Of a stretch of DNA of 64,000 bases, positions 52,714 to 61,355 are shown piece by piece. The stretch comes from Lachnospiraceae bacterium G41. Its GTDB lineage: Bacteria; Bacillota; Clostridia; Lachnospirales; Lachnospiraceae. The translations under genes were made by a program, and so were the position numbers. The notes below the pieces were generated by a model, which did no database searches, was not told where the DNA came from, and was given only the letters and a program-made list of their open reading frames with translations. The stretch spans positions 62,001 to 126,000 of the forward strand of contig FNEU01000002.1 of assembly GCA_900100245.1 (NCBI GenBank). The letters run 5' to 3'. How positions within the stretch are numbered: position 1 is the first letter of the stretch; each line of letters opens with the position of its first letter.

Positions 52714-55011
52714 ATGGCAGTAAATAAAAAAGATTTGGTTCAAAACGATTTTATTATTGACTATGGTCGTATCGAGGATATCGGTGCGAACATTGAGCCT
52801 GCCGTTTTATATCAGGATCTTATCAAAAGAATCCGCGATTATCACCCTTCCGAGGATTTTTCATCGATCAGAGCCGCGTATGAACTTGCGTACAGTGCGC
52901 ATGAGGATCAGCTTCGTAAAAATGGTGAACCCTATATCATTCACCCTCTTTATGTTGCGATTATCTTAGCGGACCTTCAGATGGATAAGGAAACAATTAT
53001 TGCAGGTATCCTGCATGACGTTGTTGAAGATACGGTTCTTACCGTAGCCGATATTGAAAGCAAATTCGGTCCCGATGTTGCGAAGCTTGTAGCAGGTGTT
53101 ACCAAGGTCACCAAAGATTTCAATTATTCTTCCAAGGAAGAAGAGCAGGCAGTTAACTTAAGAAACATGTTCCTCGTGATGGCGCAGGATATCCGTGTTA
53201 TTATCATCAAACTCGCGGACAGACTCCACAACATGAGAACGCTTGAGCATATGCCTCCTCACAAGCAGTACGAGAAAGCAAAGGAGACTATGGAAATCTA
53301 TGCTCCTTTCGCACAGAGACTTGGTATCGGTAAATTAAAGGTTGAACTTGAAGATTTATCTTTTAAATATCTTGAGCCCGAAGCTTATCAGGACCTCGTA
53401 AATCAGATGGTTTTCTCCAAAGAGGAACGTGAGGAATACATCGCCAATATCGTTATGAAGGTTAAGCGCATCATGGATGAGGCTGACATTCATGCTAAAA
53501 TAGACGGTCGTGTAAAGCATCTTTTCAGTATCTACAGAAAGATGAAAAATCAGGGCAAGACTCTCGAGCAGATATACGATTTGTTTGCGGTAAGAATCAT
53601 CGTTGAAGACGAAGACGATCTATATACGGTACTCGGTTATGTTCATAAAAACTTCAAGCCGATGAACAACCGTTTCAAAGACTATGTTGCAAACCCCAAG
53701 GAGAACGGTTACAAATCAATTCATACCACTGTATTTGATACAACCGATGCAAAGGCTCCTTTCGAAATACAGATTCGTACCAGAGAAATGCACAAGGAAG
53801 CTGAATACGGTATCGCTTCCCACTGGAAATACAAGGAAGAATCGGACGGTAAAAAGGTTTCTGCCAAAGAGGTTGAAAAGAGCGACTGGCTTCGAAGCCT
53901 TACTGAATGTCTCGAGGAAGAGGATAACGAAAAATTCTTATCCCTCATTCATGACGACCTTGATATTTTATCGGAAAACATTTACTGTTCATCACCCAAA
54001 GGACGTACCATCGAACTTCCGAGCGGTTCAACGCCCATTGACTTTGCATATGCGATTCATACCGATGTCGGTAACAAGATGGTCGGTGCAATGGTCAACA
54101 ATGTTCATGTCGGAAACGATTATGCCTTAAAGAACGGTGATATTGTTGAAATCATTACAAGTAACAATTCTAACGGTCCCTCACGTGACTGGCTTAAAAA
54201 GGTTCGTTCCACTCAGGCGAAGAACAAGATTAACCAGTGGTTTAAGAGGCAGCAGAAGGACGAGAATATTGTCAAAGGCCGTGAGAAGATTCAGGAATAC
54301 TGTAAGCAGAACAATATCGATTTAACATTAGTTTTAACCGACGAATATAAAAAGAGATTACTCGACAATTATTCATTTAAGGACTGGGATGCACTTCTTG
54401 CAGCCATCGGACACGGCGGTATCAAAGAAGGCCAGGCTATTAACAGAATAGTTGCCATGTACGACAAGGACCATCCGAAGGTATTTACCAACGAAGAAGT
54501 TCTTGAATCAATCAGAAACAATCAGTACAAATTTAAAGCCAATCAGAAGAACGGTATCACTGTTAACGGTACCAACGATGTTGAAGTACGTTTCGGCAAA
54601 TGCTGTAATCCTATTCCGGGCGATGATATCATCGGATTTATCACAAGAGGCCGTGGTGTTACCATTCACAGAAAAGACTGCGTGAATATGAGTCCCGATG
54701 TACTCGCAGAAGAAGACAGACAGCGAATCATCGAAGCAGACTGGTTAGCCGAAGCAATTGAAGGCGAACTTGACAATTACCTTGCAGAGATTACCATTTA
54801 TGCAAACGAACGTACCGGACTTTTATACGATGTCACGAAGATATTCACGGAAAATGATACGATGATTAATATGCTTCATACCAATGTTTCTAAGAAGGGC
54901 GTTGCGACCATGCGACTTTCTTTTAGAATCAGAAGCAAGGAAGAACTTGATAAGATCTGTGCGAAGCTTTCAGGCATTGACGGCGTAATAGAAGTCGAGA
55001 GAACAAAATAA
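52714..55011 (+). CDS. Bifunctional (p)ppGpp synthetase/hydrolase of the RelA/SpoT family
   Basis: A 765-residue long RSH protein controlling the stringent response. The hydrolase domain has an intact HD site (YIIHPLYVAIIL and AGILHDVVEDT, about residues 75-115). The synthetase domain includes FKDYVANPKENGYKSIHTTVF near 320-340. A TGS domain follows near 430-490 (RTIELPSGSTPIDFAYAIHT), then a conserved CCNPIPGDDIIGFITRGRGV block near 630, and an ACT domain at the end. All active regions look intact, so both activities are expected. A metallo-hydrolase gene follows after 14 bp. Confidence 0.95.
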   Translation: MAVNKKDLVQNDFIIDYGRIEDIGANIEPAVLYQDLIKRIRDYHPSEDFSSIRAAYELAYSAHEDQLRKNGEPYIIHPLYVAIILADLQMDKETIIAGILHDVVEDTVLTVADIESKFGPDVAKLVAGVTKVTKDFNYSSKEEEQAVNLRNMFLVMAQDIRVIIIKLADRLHNMRTLEHMPPHKQYEKAKETMEIYAPFAQRLGIGKLKVELEDLSFKYLEPEAYQDLVNQMVFSKEEREEYIANIVMKVKRIMDEADIHAKIDGRVKHLFSIYRKMKNQGKTLEQIYDLFAVRIIVEDEDDLYTVLGYVHKNFKPMNNRFKDYVANPKENGYKSIHTTVFDTTDAKAPFEIQIRTREMHKEAEYGIASHWKYKEESDGKKVSAKEVEKSDWLRSLTECLEEEDNEKFLSLIHDDLDILSENIYCSSPKGRTIELPSGSTPIDFAYAIHTDVGNKMVGAMVNNVHVGNDYALKNGDIVEIITSNNSNGPSRDWLKKVRSTQAKNKINQWFKRQQKDENIVKGREKIQEYCKQNNIDLTLVLTDEYKKRLLDNYSFKDWDALLAAIGHGGIKEGQAINRIVAMYDKDHPKVFTNEEVLESIRNNQYKFKANQKNGITVNGTNDVEVRFGKCCNPIPGDDIIGFITRGRGVTIHRKDCVNMSPDVLAEEDRQRIIEADWLAEAIEGELDNYLAEITIYANERTGLLYDVTKIFTENDTMINMLHTNVSKKGVATMRLSFRIRSKEELDKICAKLSGIDGVIEVERTK

Positions 55012-55025
55012 AAGGAAAAATAAAA

Positions 55026-55661
55026 ATGTCCCAGATTAAAGTTGGATGCCTCACCCTTGGCATGCTTGGAAACAATACTTACTTTTTACATAAGGATGGC
55101 GAATACGACTGCATTATCATAGATCCCGCAAGAGACGGTGAAATGCTTGTGACGAAATTAAGAGAAAAAGGATTGACCATAAAAGCAATCTTTTTAACAC
55201 ATGCGCATTTCGACCATATTCTCGGTGTCGAAGGCATTAAGAAACTCTGCGATGCGCCAATATATGGCGGCAAAGACGATGTCGAAGGATTCCTTGATCC
55301 CGAGATGAATCAGTCCGTAAAGGTAAATAAGCAGATTAGCATTAAGCTTGATTTTAAGCTTACGGACGGTGACGTGGTTACTGTCGGAGGCATGACATGT
55401 AAAGTAATAGCTACACCCGGCCATACACCGGGCGGAGTATGCTTTTATTTTAAAGAAGACAATATACTTTTCTCCGGAGATACATTATTCTTTGAGACCT
55501 ATGGAAGAACGGATTTTGAAAACGGTTCCGCGGCGGATATGCAAAGATCCGTAGAAAGACTTCTTGAACTTCCCGAGGAGACAAAGGTTTATCCCGGACA
55601 CAATGAGTTTACAACCATAGAGCATGAGCGAAAATACAATCCGCTTTCAGTAAATTATTAA
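55026..55661 (+). CDS. Metallo-beta-lactamase fold hydrolase, glyoxalase II-like
   Basis: A 211-residue MBL-fold enzyme. The metal motif is THAHFDHILG near residues 58-67, with further metal ligands expected in ATPGHTPGGVCFY near 135, FSGDTLFFETYGRTD near 156 and VYPGHNEFT near 190. The length and motifs match the YcbL-type glyoxalase II-like family found beside relA and hisS in many Firmicutes. Its true substrate is not established. It lies 14 bp after the RelA/SpoT gene and 17 bp before hisS. Confidence 0.9.
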   Translation: MSQIKVGCLTLGMLGNNTYFLHKDGEYDCIIIDPARDGEMLVTKLREKGLTIKAIFLTHAHFDHILGVEGIKKLCDAPIYGGKDDVEGFLDPEMNQSVKVNKQISIKLDFKLTDGDVVTVGGMTCKVIATPGHTPGGVCFYFKEDNILFSGDTLFFETYGRTDFENGSAADMQRSVERLLELPEETKVYPGHNEFTTIEHERKYNPLSVNY

Positions 55662-55678
55662 GAGACGAGGAAGATTAC

Positions 55679-56956
55679 ATGAGTTTGACCAAAAAGCCCG
55701 TTACGGGCATGAAAGATATTTTACCCGAGGAAATGCGAATCAGGGATTACTGTATATCCGTGATTGAAAAGACATACGAATCCTTTGGATTTTCACACAT
55801 TGAAACTCCCGGCGTGGAACATATCGAAAACCTTTGTTCCAACCAGGGCGGCGAAAATGAAAAACTCATTTTCAAGGTAATGAAAAGAGGAGAGAAGTTA
55901 AATTTAGAAGAAGCCAAGAGCGAGAACGATCTTGCAGACTCCGGACTTCGTTATGATTTAACACTTCCTTTATCAAGATTTTATGCGAACAACCAGGCAA
56001 CTCTTCCCTCACCTTTTAAGGCACTTCAGATGGGCAATGTTTGGAGAGCCGACAGACCTCAGAAGGGAAGATTTCGTCAGTTTATGCAGTGCGATATCGA
56101 TATCCTCGGTGAAGAGAGTAACTTAGCCGAAATCGAGCTTGTACTTGCAACAACGACTCTTTTAAGCAAACTCGGTTTTTCAAATTTCAAGGTTAAGATT
56201 AACGAAAGAAGAATCCTTAAAGCCATGGCAGCATATGCAGGCTTTGATGAAGAAAAGATTGACCTCGTATTCGTTATCCTTGATAAGATGGATAAAATCG
56301 GATTTGACGGCGTAAAAGAAGACTTAATCGCAAACGGCTTTGAAGCAGCGACAGTTGAAAAATACATGGCTCTCTTTGATGAAATGGGAAAGAATACCGA
56401 TGCATCAAGTGTAGCCAATATTGACTTCCTAAAAGAAAAGCTCGGCGATCTTTTGGATGAGAGCGTAACAGAGAATTTAAAAGAAATCTTCGCTTCCGTA
56501 AACGCTGCGAAAACAGCAGATTTTAATCTTGCTTTCGACCCCACACTTGTAAGAGGTATGGGATATTATACAGGTACCATCTTTGAAATCGAAATGTCCG
56601 AACTTAACTGTGCAGTAGCAGGTGGCGGAAGATATGACAAGATGATCGGTAAATTCACGGGCAACGATACACCTGCCTGCGGTTTCTCAATCGGATTTGA
56701 AAGAATCATTACGATTATGCTTGATAAGGGATTTAAGATTCCCGGCGAGAGCGAAAAAATTGCGTTCCTTGTAGAAAAGAACATCAAGGGCGAAAGAATG
56801 GGCGAGATTATTAAAGAGGCAGCAGCTCTTCGAAATGAAGGGAAGGTTGTTCTTATCGCCAAAATGAACAAGAACAAAAAGTTCCAAAAGGAGACCCTTG
56901 AAAAACAGGGCTTCACGGAATTTAAGAGTTTCTACGCAGAAGAATTAAAGCACTGA
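55679..56956 (+). CDS. hisS: Histidyl-tRNA synthetase
   Basis: Class II synthetase charging tRNA-His. The 425 residues show KPVTGMKDILPEEM at the front, motif 2 as MGNVWRADRPQKGRFRQFMQCDIDI near 120-145, the histidine-specific LVRGMGYYTGTIFEIE near 285, and motif 3 as ACGFSIGFERI near 335, followed by an anticodon-binding domain. RBS GACGAGGA. It belongs to the run from the RelA/SpoT gene to the phosphopantetheinyl transferase gene. Confidence 0.95.
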   Translation: MSLTKKPVTGMKDILPEEMRIRDYCISVIEKTYESFGFSHIETPGVEHIENLCSNQGGENEKLIFKVMKRGEKLNLEEAKSENDLADSGLRYDLTLPLSRFYANNQATLPSPFKALQMGNVWRADRPQKGRFRQFMQCDIDILGEESNLAEIELVLATTTLLSKLGFSNFKVKINERRILKAMAAYAGFDEEKIDLVFVILDKMDKIGFDGVKEDLIANGFEAATVEKYMALFDEMGKNTDASSVANIDFLKEKLGDLLDESVTENLKEIFASVNAAKTADFNLAFDPTLVRGMGYYTGTIFEIEMSELNCAVAGGGRYDKMIGKFTGNDTPACGFSIGFERIITIMLDKGFKIPGESEKIAFLVEKNIKGERMGEIIKEAAALRNEGKVVLIAKMNKNKKFQKETLEKQGFTEFKSFYAEELKH

Positions 56957-56957
56957 T

Positions 56958-57629
56958 ATGATTAAAATTTTTGCATACAAACTGGATGAAAATAATGCGG
57001 ACATCTTACTTGATAAGATGTCCCTTTTGTCATTAAAAGAAAAAGAATATGTATGCAGGTATAAGTATGAAAAAGACAGGTTGCGTTCTCTTATCGGAAG
57101 GCTTATGCTGTTTTGCTTTGCCGATAGATATAAAGAAGACTGCTTCGAGGAAATTAATTTTATTTCGGGAACTGATGAGTTCATAAAAGAAAACATTTCC
57201 GACATCACAATTGCCGTCGATGAAAACGGTAAGGGCAGCATAGAAAACAGAGAAGGCTTATTCTTTAATATTTCGCATTCAAAAGATTATGTCGTGCTTG
57301 CTTTGTCGGACAAAGAAGTCGGTATAGACATTCAGGAAATAAAACCTTTGAAAGCAAATGTTCCCAAGAGATTTTTTACCGATACTGATAACGAATATAT
57401 AGACCAAAGCGAAGAGGGTAAAATCGAAAGATTCACTCAAGTCTGGAGTGCAAAGGAAAGCTTTGCGAAGCTGACGGGAAACGGCATCGGCGAAGGCTTT
57501 GCCTCATTTTACGAGGACTTTGAGAAGATGGTAATAATCGACGCGAAAACATGCGAAGAGAAGGCTAAAATCGCTGAAATTATTATCGACGAAAAATATA
57601 AATGTTTCGTATCTTTTTACAAAGGATAA
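56958..57629 (+). CDS. 4'-phosphopantetheinyl transferase, Sfp type
   Basis: A 223-residue Sfp/AcpT-like enzyme that attaches phosphopantetheine from CoA to carrier proteins. The signature residues are in EVGIDIQEIKP near 117-127 (magnesium Asp) and FTQVWSAKESFAKLTGNGIGEGF near 155-177 (the W-x-x-KE motif). The preceding NISHSKDYVVLAL block is also typical. No carrier-protein, polyketide or peptide synthetase genes are nearby, so its partner is elsewhere. It starts 1 bp after hisS. Confidence 0.9.
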   Translation: MIKIFAYKLDENNADILLDKMSLLSLKEKEYVCRYKYEKDRLRSLIGRLMLFCFADRYKEDCFEEINFISGTDEFIKENISDITIAVDENGKGSIENREGLFFNISHSKDYVVLALSDKEVGIDIQEIKPLKANVPKRFFTDTDNEYIDQSEEGKIERFTQVWSAKESFAKLTGNGIGEGFASFYEDFEKMVIIDAKTCEEKAKIAEIIIDEKYKCFVSFYKG

Positions 57630-57793
57630 AAAAAGGACAAATTGCACAAAAATACCCCGTCATTTCTACATATCGGTGCATAGACAACGAATACCGCAAC
57701 ATATATAATTATTCCGTAGGGGAATTGTACGGATGTTTGTAATTATTATTCGTAATGTTCACTATAATTTCTTTTATGAGGTGACATGAAATT

Positions 57794-59083
57794 ATGAAGA
57801 ATAAGGACAAATTGACGGGATTATATTTATTTGATGAATTCATAAATGTAGCGTCCAAGCGTCTGATTGAGGCAGACAAGGATGCTTTGTTTGTGCTGAT
57901 TTCTGCCGATTTTTCCAAGTTTAAGTACATTAACAGAGTTTACAGTTACAGCGCGGGTGACAAGCTTATCAAGGCTTTGGCTGAAGCGATTGCCGGCCAG
58001 GAAGAGTGTGTGGTAGCCTGCAGACCGTATTCGGACCATATCATCGGTCTTTTCGAATACACCAAGACTGACTGGGAAGAAGAAAAAGAAAAGCTTAAAA
58101 ATCTCGAAGAAGATTTCTGCAAGGCTCATAAAAAAGAGTATTCCAAAACTTCTGTGCATCTTAACATCGGTGTTTGTCTGGTCGAAGACAACAACGAACC
58201 GATTACTTCCATTATTGACAAAGCCAATATTGCAAGAAGAAGCGTAAAGGGCAATTATTCGGTGCCTTACTGTTTGTATACTCAGAAACTTCAGGTGCTT
58301 AAGGAAGCAGAATCAAGATTAATCCCGATATTTGAAAAAGCTCTTGAGAATGATGAGATCCTTGTTTACATGCAGCCCAAGATAAGTGTTAAGAAGGGCG
58401 GTATCAGAGGCGCAGAGGCGCTTACCAGACTCGTGGATGATGACGGCGAACTGATTCCTCCCGAGATATTTATTCCAGTGCTTGAGAATTCAGGCAAGGT
58501 AATAGATCTTGACTGGTATGTAATGAAATATATATTCAAGAAAATCGATGAGTGGCTCGCAGAGGGAAGAAACGTGGTTCCCATCTCCGTTAACCTCTCG
58601 AAGCTTCATTTCTATCATGATTCGCTCGTTGAAGATATCATGAGAGAATTTGAAAAATATGATTTCTCACCCGAATATGTTGAATTTGAAGTTACCGAAT
58701 CGGTATTCTTTGAAGAATCCGAACTTATCATAGACAAAATTGAGCAGCTCAGAAGTCACGGATTTAAGATTTCCGTAGATGATTTCGGTGCAGGATATTC
58801 GTCATTAAACCTTATCGGAATCCTTCCCGTAGATATCATCAAGCTTGACAAGGGATTTATCAAAAACTCCCTTAACAACAAAAAGGGTATGGATATCATC
58901 AAAGGACTTATTCGTATCTTAAACGAAATCGAAATGGATATTGTCTGCGAAGGCGTTGAGACAAAGGATGAAGAAAAGATTGTATATGAGTTCGGCTGCG
59001 ATGCAATGCAGGGATTCTTATATGACCGTCCTATTCCCATCGACACATTTGAAGACAAGTATATTTTAAGACAGGTTATATAG
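57794..59083 (+). CDS. c-di-GMP phosphodiesterase: degenerate GGDEF plus intact EAL domain
   Basis: A 429-residue soluble protein. The N-terminal domain (about residues 1-160) has the GGDEF fold pattern, but the signature is replaced by RPYSDHI at 77-83, so no cyclase activity is expected; it may sense GTP or mediate dimers. The EAL domain (about 170-425) keeps EALTR at 208-212, the FEVTES Glu, DDFGAGYSSLN near 330, the KLDKGFIK Lys and the QGFLYDRPI end, so it should hydrolyse c-di-GMP. No sensor or membrane segment is present. It stands alone after a 164-bp gap. Confidence 0.92.
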   Translation: MKNKDKLTGLYLFDEFINVASKRLIEADKDALFVLISADFSKFKYINRVYSYSAGDKLIKALAEAIAGQEECVVACRPYSDHIIGLFEYTKTDWEEEKEKLKNLEEDFCKAHKKEYSKTSVHLNIGVCLVEDNNEPITSIIDKANIARRSVKGNYSVPYCLYTQKLQVLKEAESRLIPIFEKALENDEILVYMQPKISVKKGGIRGAEALTRLVDDDGELIPPEIFIPVLENSGKVIDLDWYVMKYIFKKIDEWLAEGRNVVPISVNLSKLHFYHDSLVEDIMREFEKYDFSPEYVEFEVTESVFFEESELIIDKIEQLRSHGFKISVDDFGAGYSSLNLIGILPVDIIKLDKGFIKNSLNNKKGMDIIKGLIRILNEIEMDIVCEGVETKDEEKIVYEFGCDAMQGFLYDRPIPIDTFEDKYILRQVI

Positions 59084-59120
59084 GTAGCTTAAAGCAATCC
59101 TTTTAATGTGTGGCTAAAAA

Positions 59121-59150
59121 AAAGAAGTCGTCATTTGACGGCTTCTTTTA
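59121..59150 (+). terminator. Bidirectional terminator between the EAL and sirtuin-like genes
   Basis: AAAGAAGTCGTCA pairs with TGACGGCTTCTTT (one G-T pair), flanked by A-runs and T-runs on either side. It overlaps the last codons and stop of the minus-strand sirtuin-like gene, whose stop is the TCA at 59131-59133. Confidence 0.82.
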
Positions 59151-59853
59151 TGTTATCCCTTATATTTCCATATATTACATAATCCGCGAACTTGTCTCCG
59201 TATTTTTCTTCCTTCGCGAAGAGAATGAGATTGCTTCCTTTGTAGTGGCCCGTTACATACTGAACCTTGGAACTTTCAAGATCCATTCCGAGGATTATGA
59301 TTGTATCCGCTTCGGAACAGTGGATGGCCGATTTGGTATAAAGGTCGTTGTCTACACGTTCCCCCAAGAGTCTAATGTTTGGACGAAGCGCCTTTTTACA
59401 TTCATCGCATACCGGAATCGAACGGCTATTTAAAAGATAGTCCACATCAAAGGTCTTGTTGCACTTAGGACAGTAGTTATCGTATACGCTTCCCGCAACT
59501 TCAACCACGTTTTTAATGCCTGCGAGCTTTTCAAGTCCGAAGATGTTAAAAGAAACGACCGCTTCAAGTCTGTCCTCATCCTCGAGAGCCTTTATTATTT
59601 CATAGGTTTCATCAGGCTTGGGCAGATAGGAGATTACCTCTTTTTTATAAAAGTTGTAAAAGCGTTCCTTTCTCGACGAGTATTCTCCGGCGGATAAAAG
59701 CTGCTCGGGACACATTTTATATTTTCTCTCTATCTCATAAAAGATATCGGAGGACCACAGATCCCTTCCGCCGCATTCTACGACTGAACCGAGACCCGTC
59801 ATAAACACTATTTTATTCGATTGTTTTATGATTTTGCGTACAGTTTCTAACAT
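59131..59853 (-). CDS. Sirtuin-like protein lacking the catalytic His
   Basis: A 240-residue Sir2-fold protein. The zinc ribbon is intact (Cys128, Cys131, Cys149, Cys152), as are the RPNIRLLGERV segment and the C-terminal IILGMDLESSKVQYV strand. The NAD site is altered: FMTGLGSVVECGGRDLW replaces the GAGIS-SGIPDFR pattern, SFNIFGLEKLAG replaces TQNID-LH-AG, and AGS (Ala120) replaces the catalytic His-Gly-Ser. Deacetylase activity is therefore doubtful. I use the ATG at 59853 with AGGGG upstream; a TTG at 59871 would overlap that site. It diverges from the CNNM gene. Confidence 0.75.
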   Translation of the reverse strand: MLETVRKIIKQSNKIVFMTGLGSVVECGGRDLWSSDIFYEIERKYKMCPEQLLSAGEYSSRKERFYNFYKKEVISYLPKPDETYEIIKALEDEDRLEAVVSFNIFGLEKLAGIKNVVEVAGSVYDNYCPKCNKTFDVDYLLNSRSIPVCDECKKALRPNIRLLGERVDNDLYTKSAIHCSEADTIIILGMDLESSKVQYVTGHYKGSNLILFAKEEKYGDKFADYVIYGNIRDNIKEAVK

Positions 59854-59872
59854 AACACATTCCCCTAACAAT

Positions 59873-59900
59873 ATTTTAAAACTATATAAAAAATTGTCAA
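59873..59900 (-). promoter_or_regulatory. Promoter of the sirtuin-like gene
   Basis: On the minus strand TTGACA (59895-59900) and TAAAAT (59873-59878) are separated by 16 bp, about 20 bp before the start codon. It lies back to back with the promoter of the transporter gene. Confidence 0.6.
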
Positions 59901-59939
59901 TCCGGTCATGAATGAGAGATATTCCTACATAAAATCCGC

Positions 59940-59968
59940 TTGTTAAAGATGGGTAATTTAAATATAAT
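59940..59968 (+). promoter_or_regulatory. Promoter of the CNNM/CorC gene
   Basis: TTGTTA and a perfect TATAAT are separated by 17 bp, 29 bp before the GTG start codon. Confidence 0.75.
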
Positions 59969-59997
59969 ATTATCCATAGAAATTTGGTGAGGAAATC

Positions 59998-61272
59998 GTG
60001 GATATATTTTTAAAAATCTTTATATTAGTACTTCTATTATTGTTATCGGCATTTTTTTCTTCCGCCGAAACCGCTTTTAACTGTGCAAATGAAATTAGGC
60101 TAAAAAGTCTGGCGGATGAGGGAAGCAAAAGAGCTGCCGCTTCTCTTAAAATTCTTAACAATTATTCCAAACTCATAAGCGGAATACTGATAGGAAACAA
60201 TCTTGTAAACATTGCGGCATCGGCATTGACGACGACGCTTGCTTTGCTTAGCGGTTATTCATGGGCTGTATCTGTTGCAACAGGTGCATTAACCATAGTG
60301 GTTCTTTTATGCGGAGAAATCATCCCCAAGCAGTGGGCTAAGATAAAAGCTGATAAAATAGTGCTTGTTTATTCATATGTTTTCAGATTCTATCTCTTCG
60401 TGTTTACACCGGTTATTTTCCTCGTTGATAAAACGGCGTTTATTCTTATGAAGATACTTAGAATAAATACCAAAGACGATGCTCCTTCAATCACTGAAGG
60501 CGAGCTTAGAACTATCCTTGATACATCACACGAGGACGGTGTCATCGAGGAAAAAGAAAAGGATATGATCATCAATCTTTTCGACCTTTCCGATTCAAAG
60601 GCGAGAGATATTATGATTCCGAGAATCGACATGGTGATGGTAAACGAAAAAGCATCATACCGCGAAATCATGAATGTTTTCAGGGAGAACATGTATACGC
60701 GTCTGCCTGTTTACAGGGATTCGAAGGAACATATTATAGGCATTCTCAACATGAAGGATTTTCTGTTCGTCAGAAACCCTGAGAATTTTAAGATCGAAGA
60801 TTTTTTAAGAGAGCCGTACTACACATACGAGAACAAAAATACTTCGGATCTTTTAACCCAAATGAGACAATCTTCGTATAATATCGCCATTGTTTTAAAC
60901 GAATACGGCGAAGCCGAAGGCATGATTACGCTCGAGGATTTATTAGAGGAAATAGTCGGCGAAATCAGAGACGAATACGACAGCGATGAAGAAGAATTAA
61001 TCAGAAAAAAATCTGACAAAGAGTATATCGTACAGGGCAATCTTAAGCTTGATGACATCAACGATGCTCTTGATACTGAATTTGAAAGCGAAGATTACGA
61101 TACCATAGGCGGTCTTATGATTGACTGCCTCGACAGACTGCCGAAGGAAGGCGAGACTGTAAAGCTTGAAAACGGCACCACGCTTTTAGCACTGAAAGTC
61201 GCCAGAAACAGGATTTTATCGGTTAAAATCTTCCTTCCCGACGAAGAGAGCGAAAAAGACGCGAAAGAGTAG
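59998..61272 (+). CDS. CNNM/CorC-type transporter-associated protein (hemolysin C family)
   Basis: A 424-residue membrane protein. A CNNM domain with about three to four helices (residues 1-150, including FFSSAETAFNCANEIRLKSL and a GEIIPKQWAK motif) is followed by two CBS domains (IMIPRIDMVMVN near 203 and IVLNEYGEAEGMITLEDLLEEIVGEI near 300) and a CorC/HlyC C-terminal domain. The family is linked to magnesium or cobalt export rather than haemolysis. It starts with GTG behind GGTGAGGA. SecDF follows 83 bp later. Confidence 0.9.
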   Translation: MDIFLKIFILVLLLLLSAFFSSAETAFNCANEIRLKSLADEGSKRAAASLKILNNYSKLISGILIGNNLVNIAASALTTTLALLSGYSWAVSVATGALTIVVLLCGEIIPKQWAKIKADKIVLVYSYVFRFYLFVFTPVIFLVDKTAFILMKILRINTKDDAPSITEGELRTILDTSHEDGVIEEKEKDMIINLFDLSDSKARDIMIPRIDMVMVNEKASYREIMNVFRENMYTRLPVYRDSKEHIIGILNMKDFLFVRNPENFKIEDFLREPYYTYENKNTSDLLTQMRQSSYNIAIVLNEYGEAEGMITLEDLLEEIVGEIRDEYDSDEEELIRKKSDKEYIVQGNLKLDDINDALDTEFESEDYDTIGGLMIDCLDRLPKEGETVKLENGTTLLALKVARNRILSVKIFLPDEESEKDAKE

Positions 61273-61355
61273 GCAGCTATTTACTTTCGGGCGTTTTTAT
61301 GGCATAATTATTTATTGTGCGAAATTAACATATATATAAGAAAGGTTTTTATGAA

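Noticed and set aside
59110-59433. Plus-strand 107-codon frame opposite the sirtuin-like gene
   Set aside because: It crosses the bidirectional terminator and lies fully opposite a gene with recognisable zinc-ribbon and Rossmann motifs.
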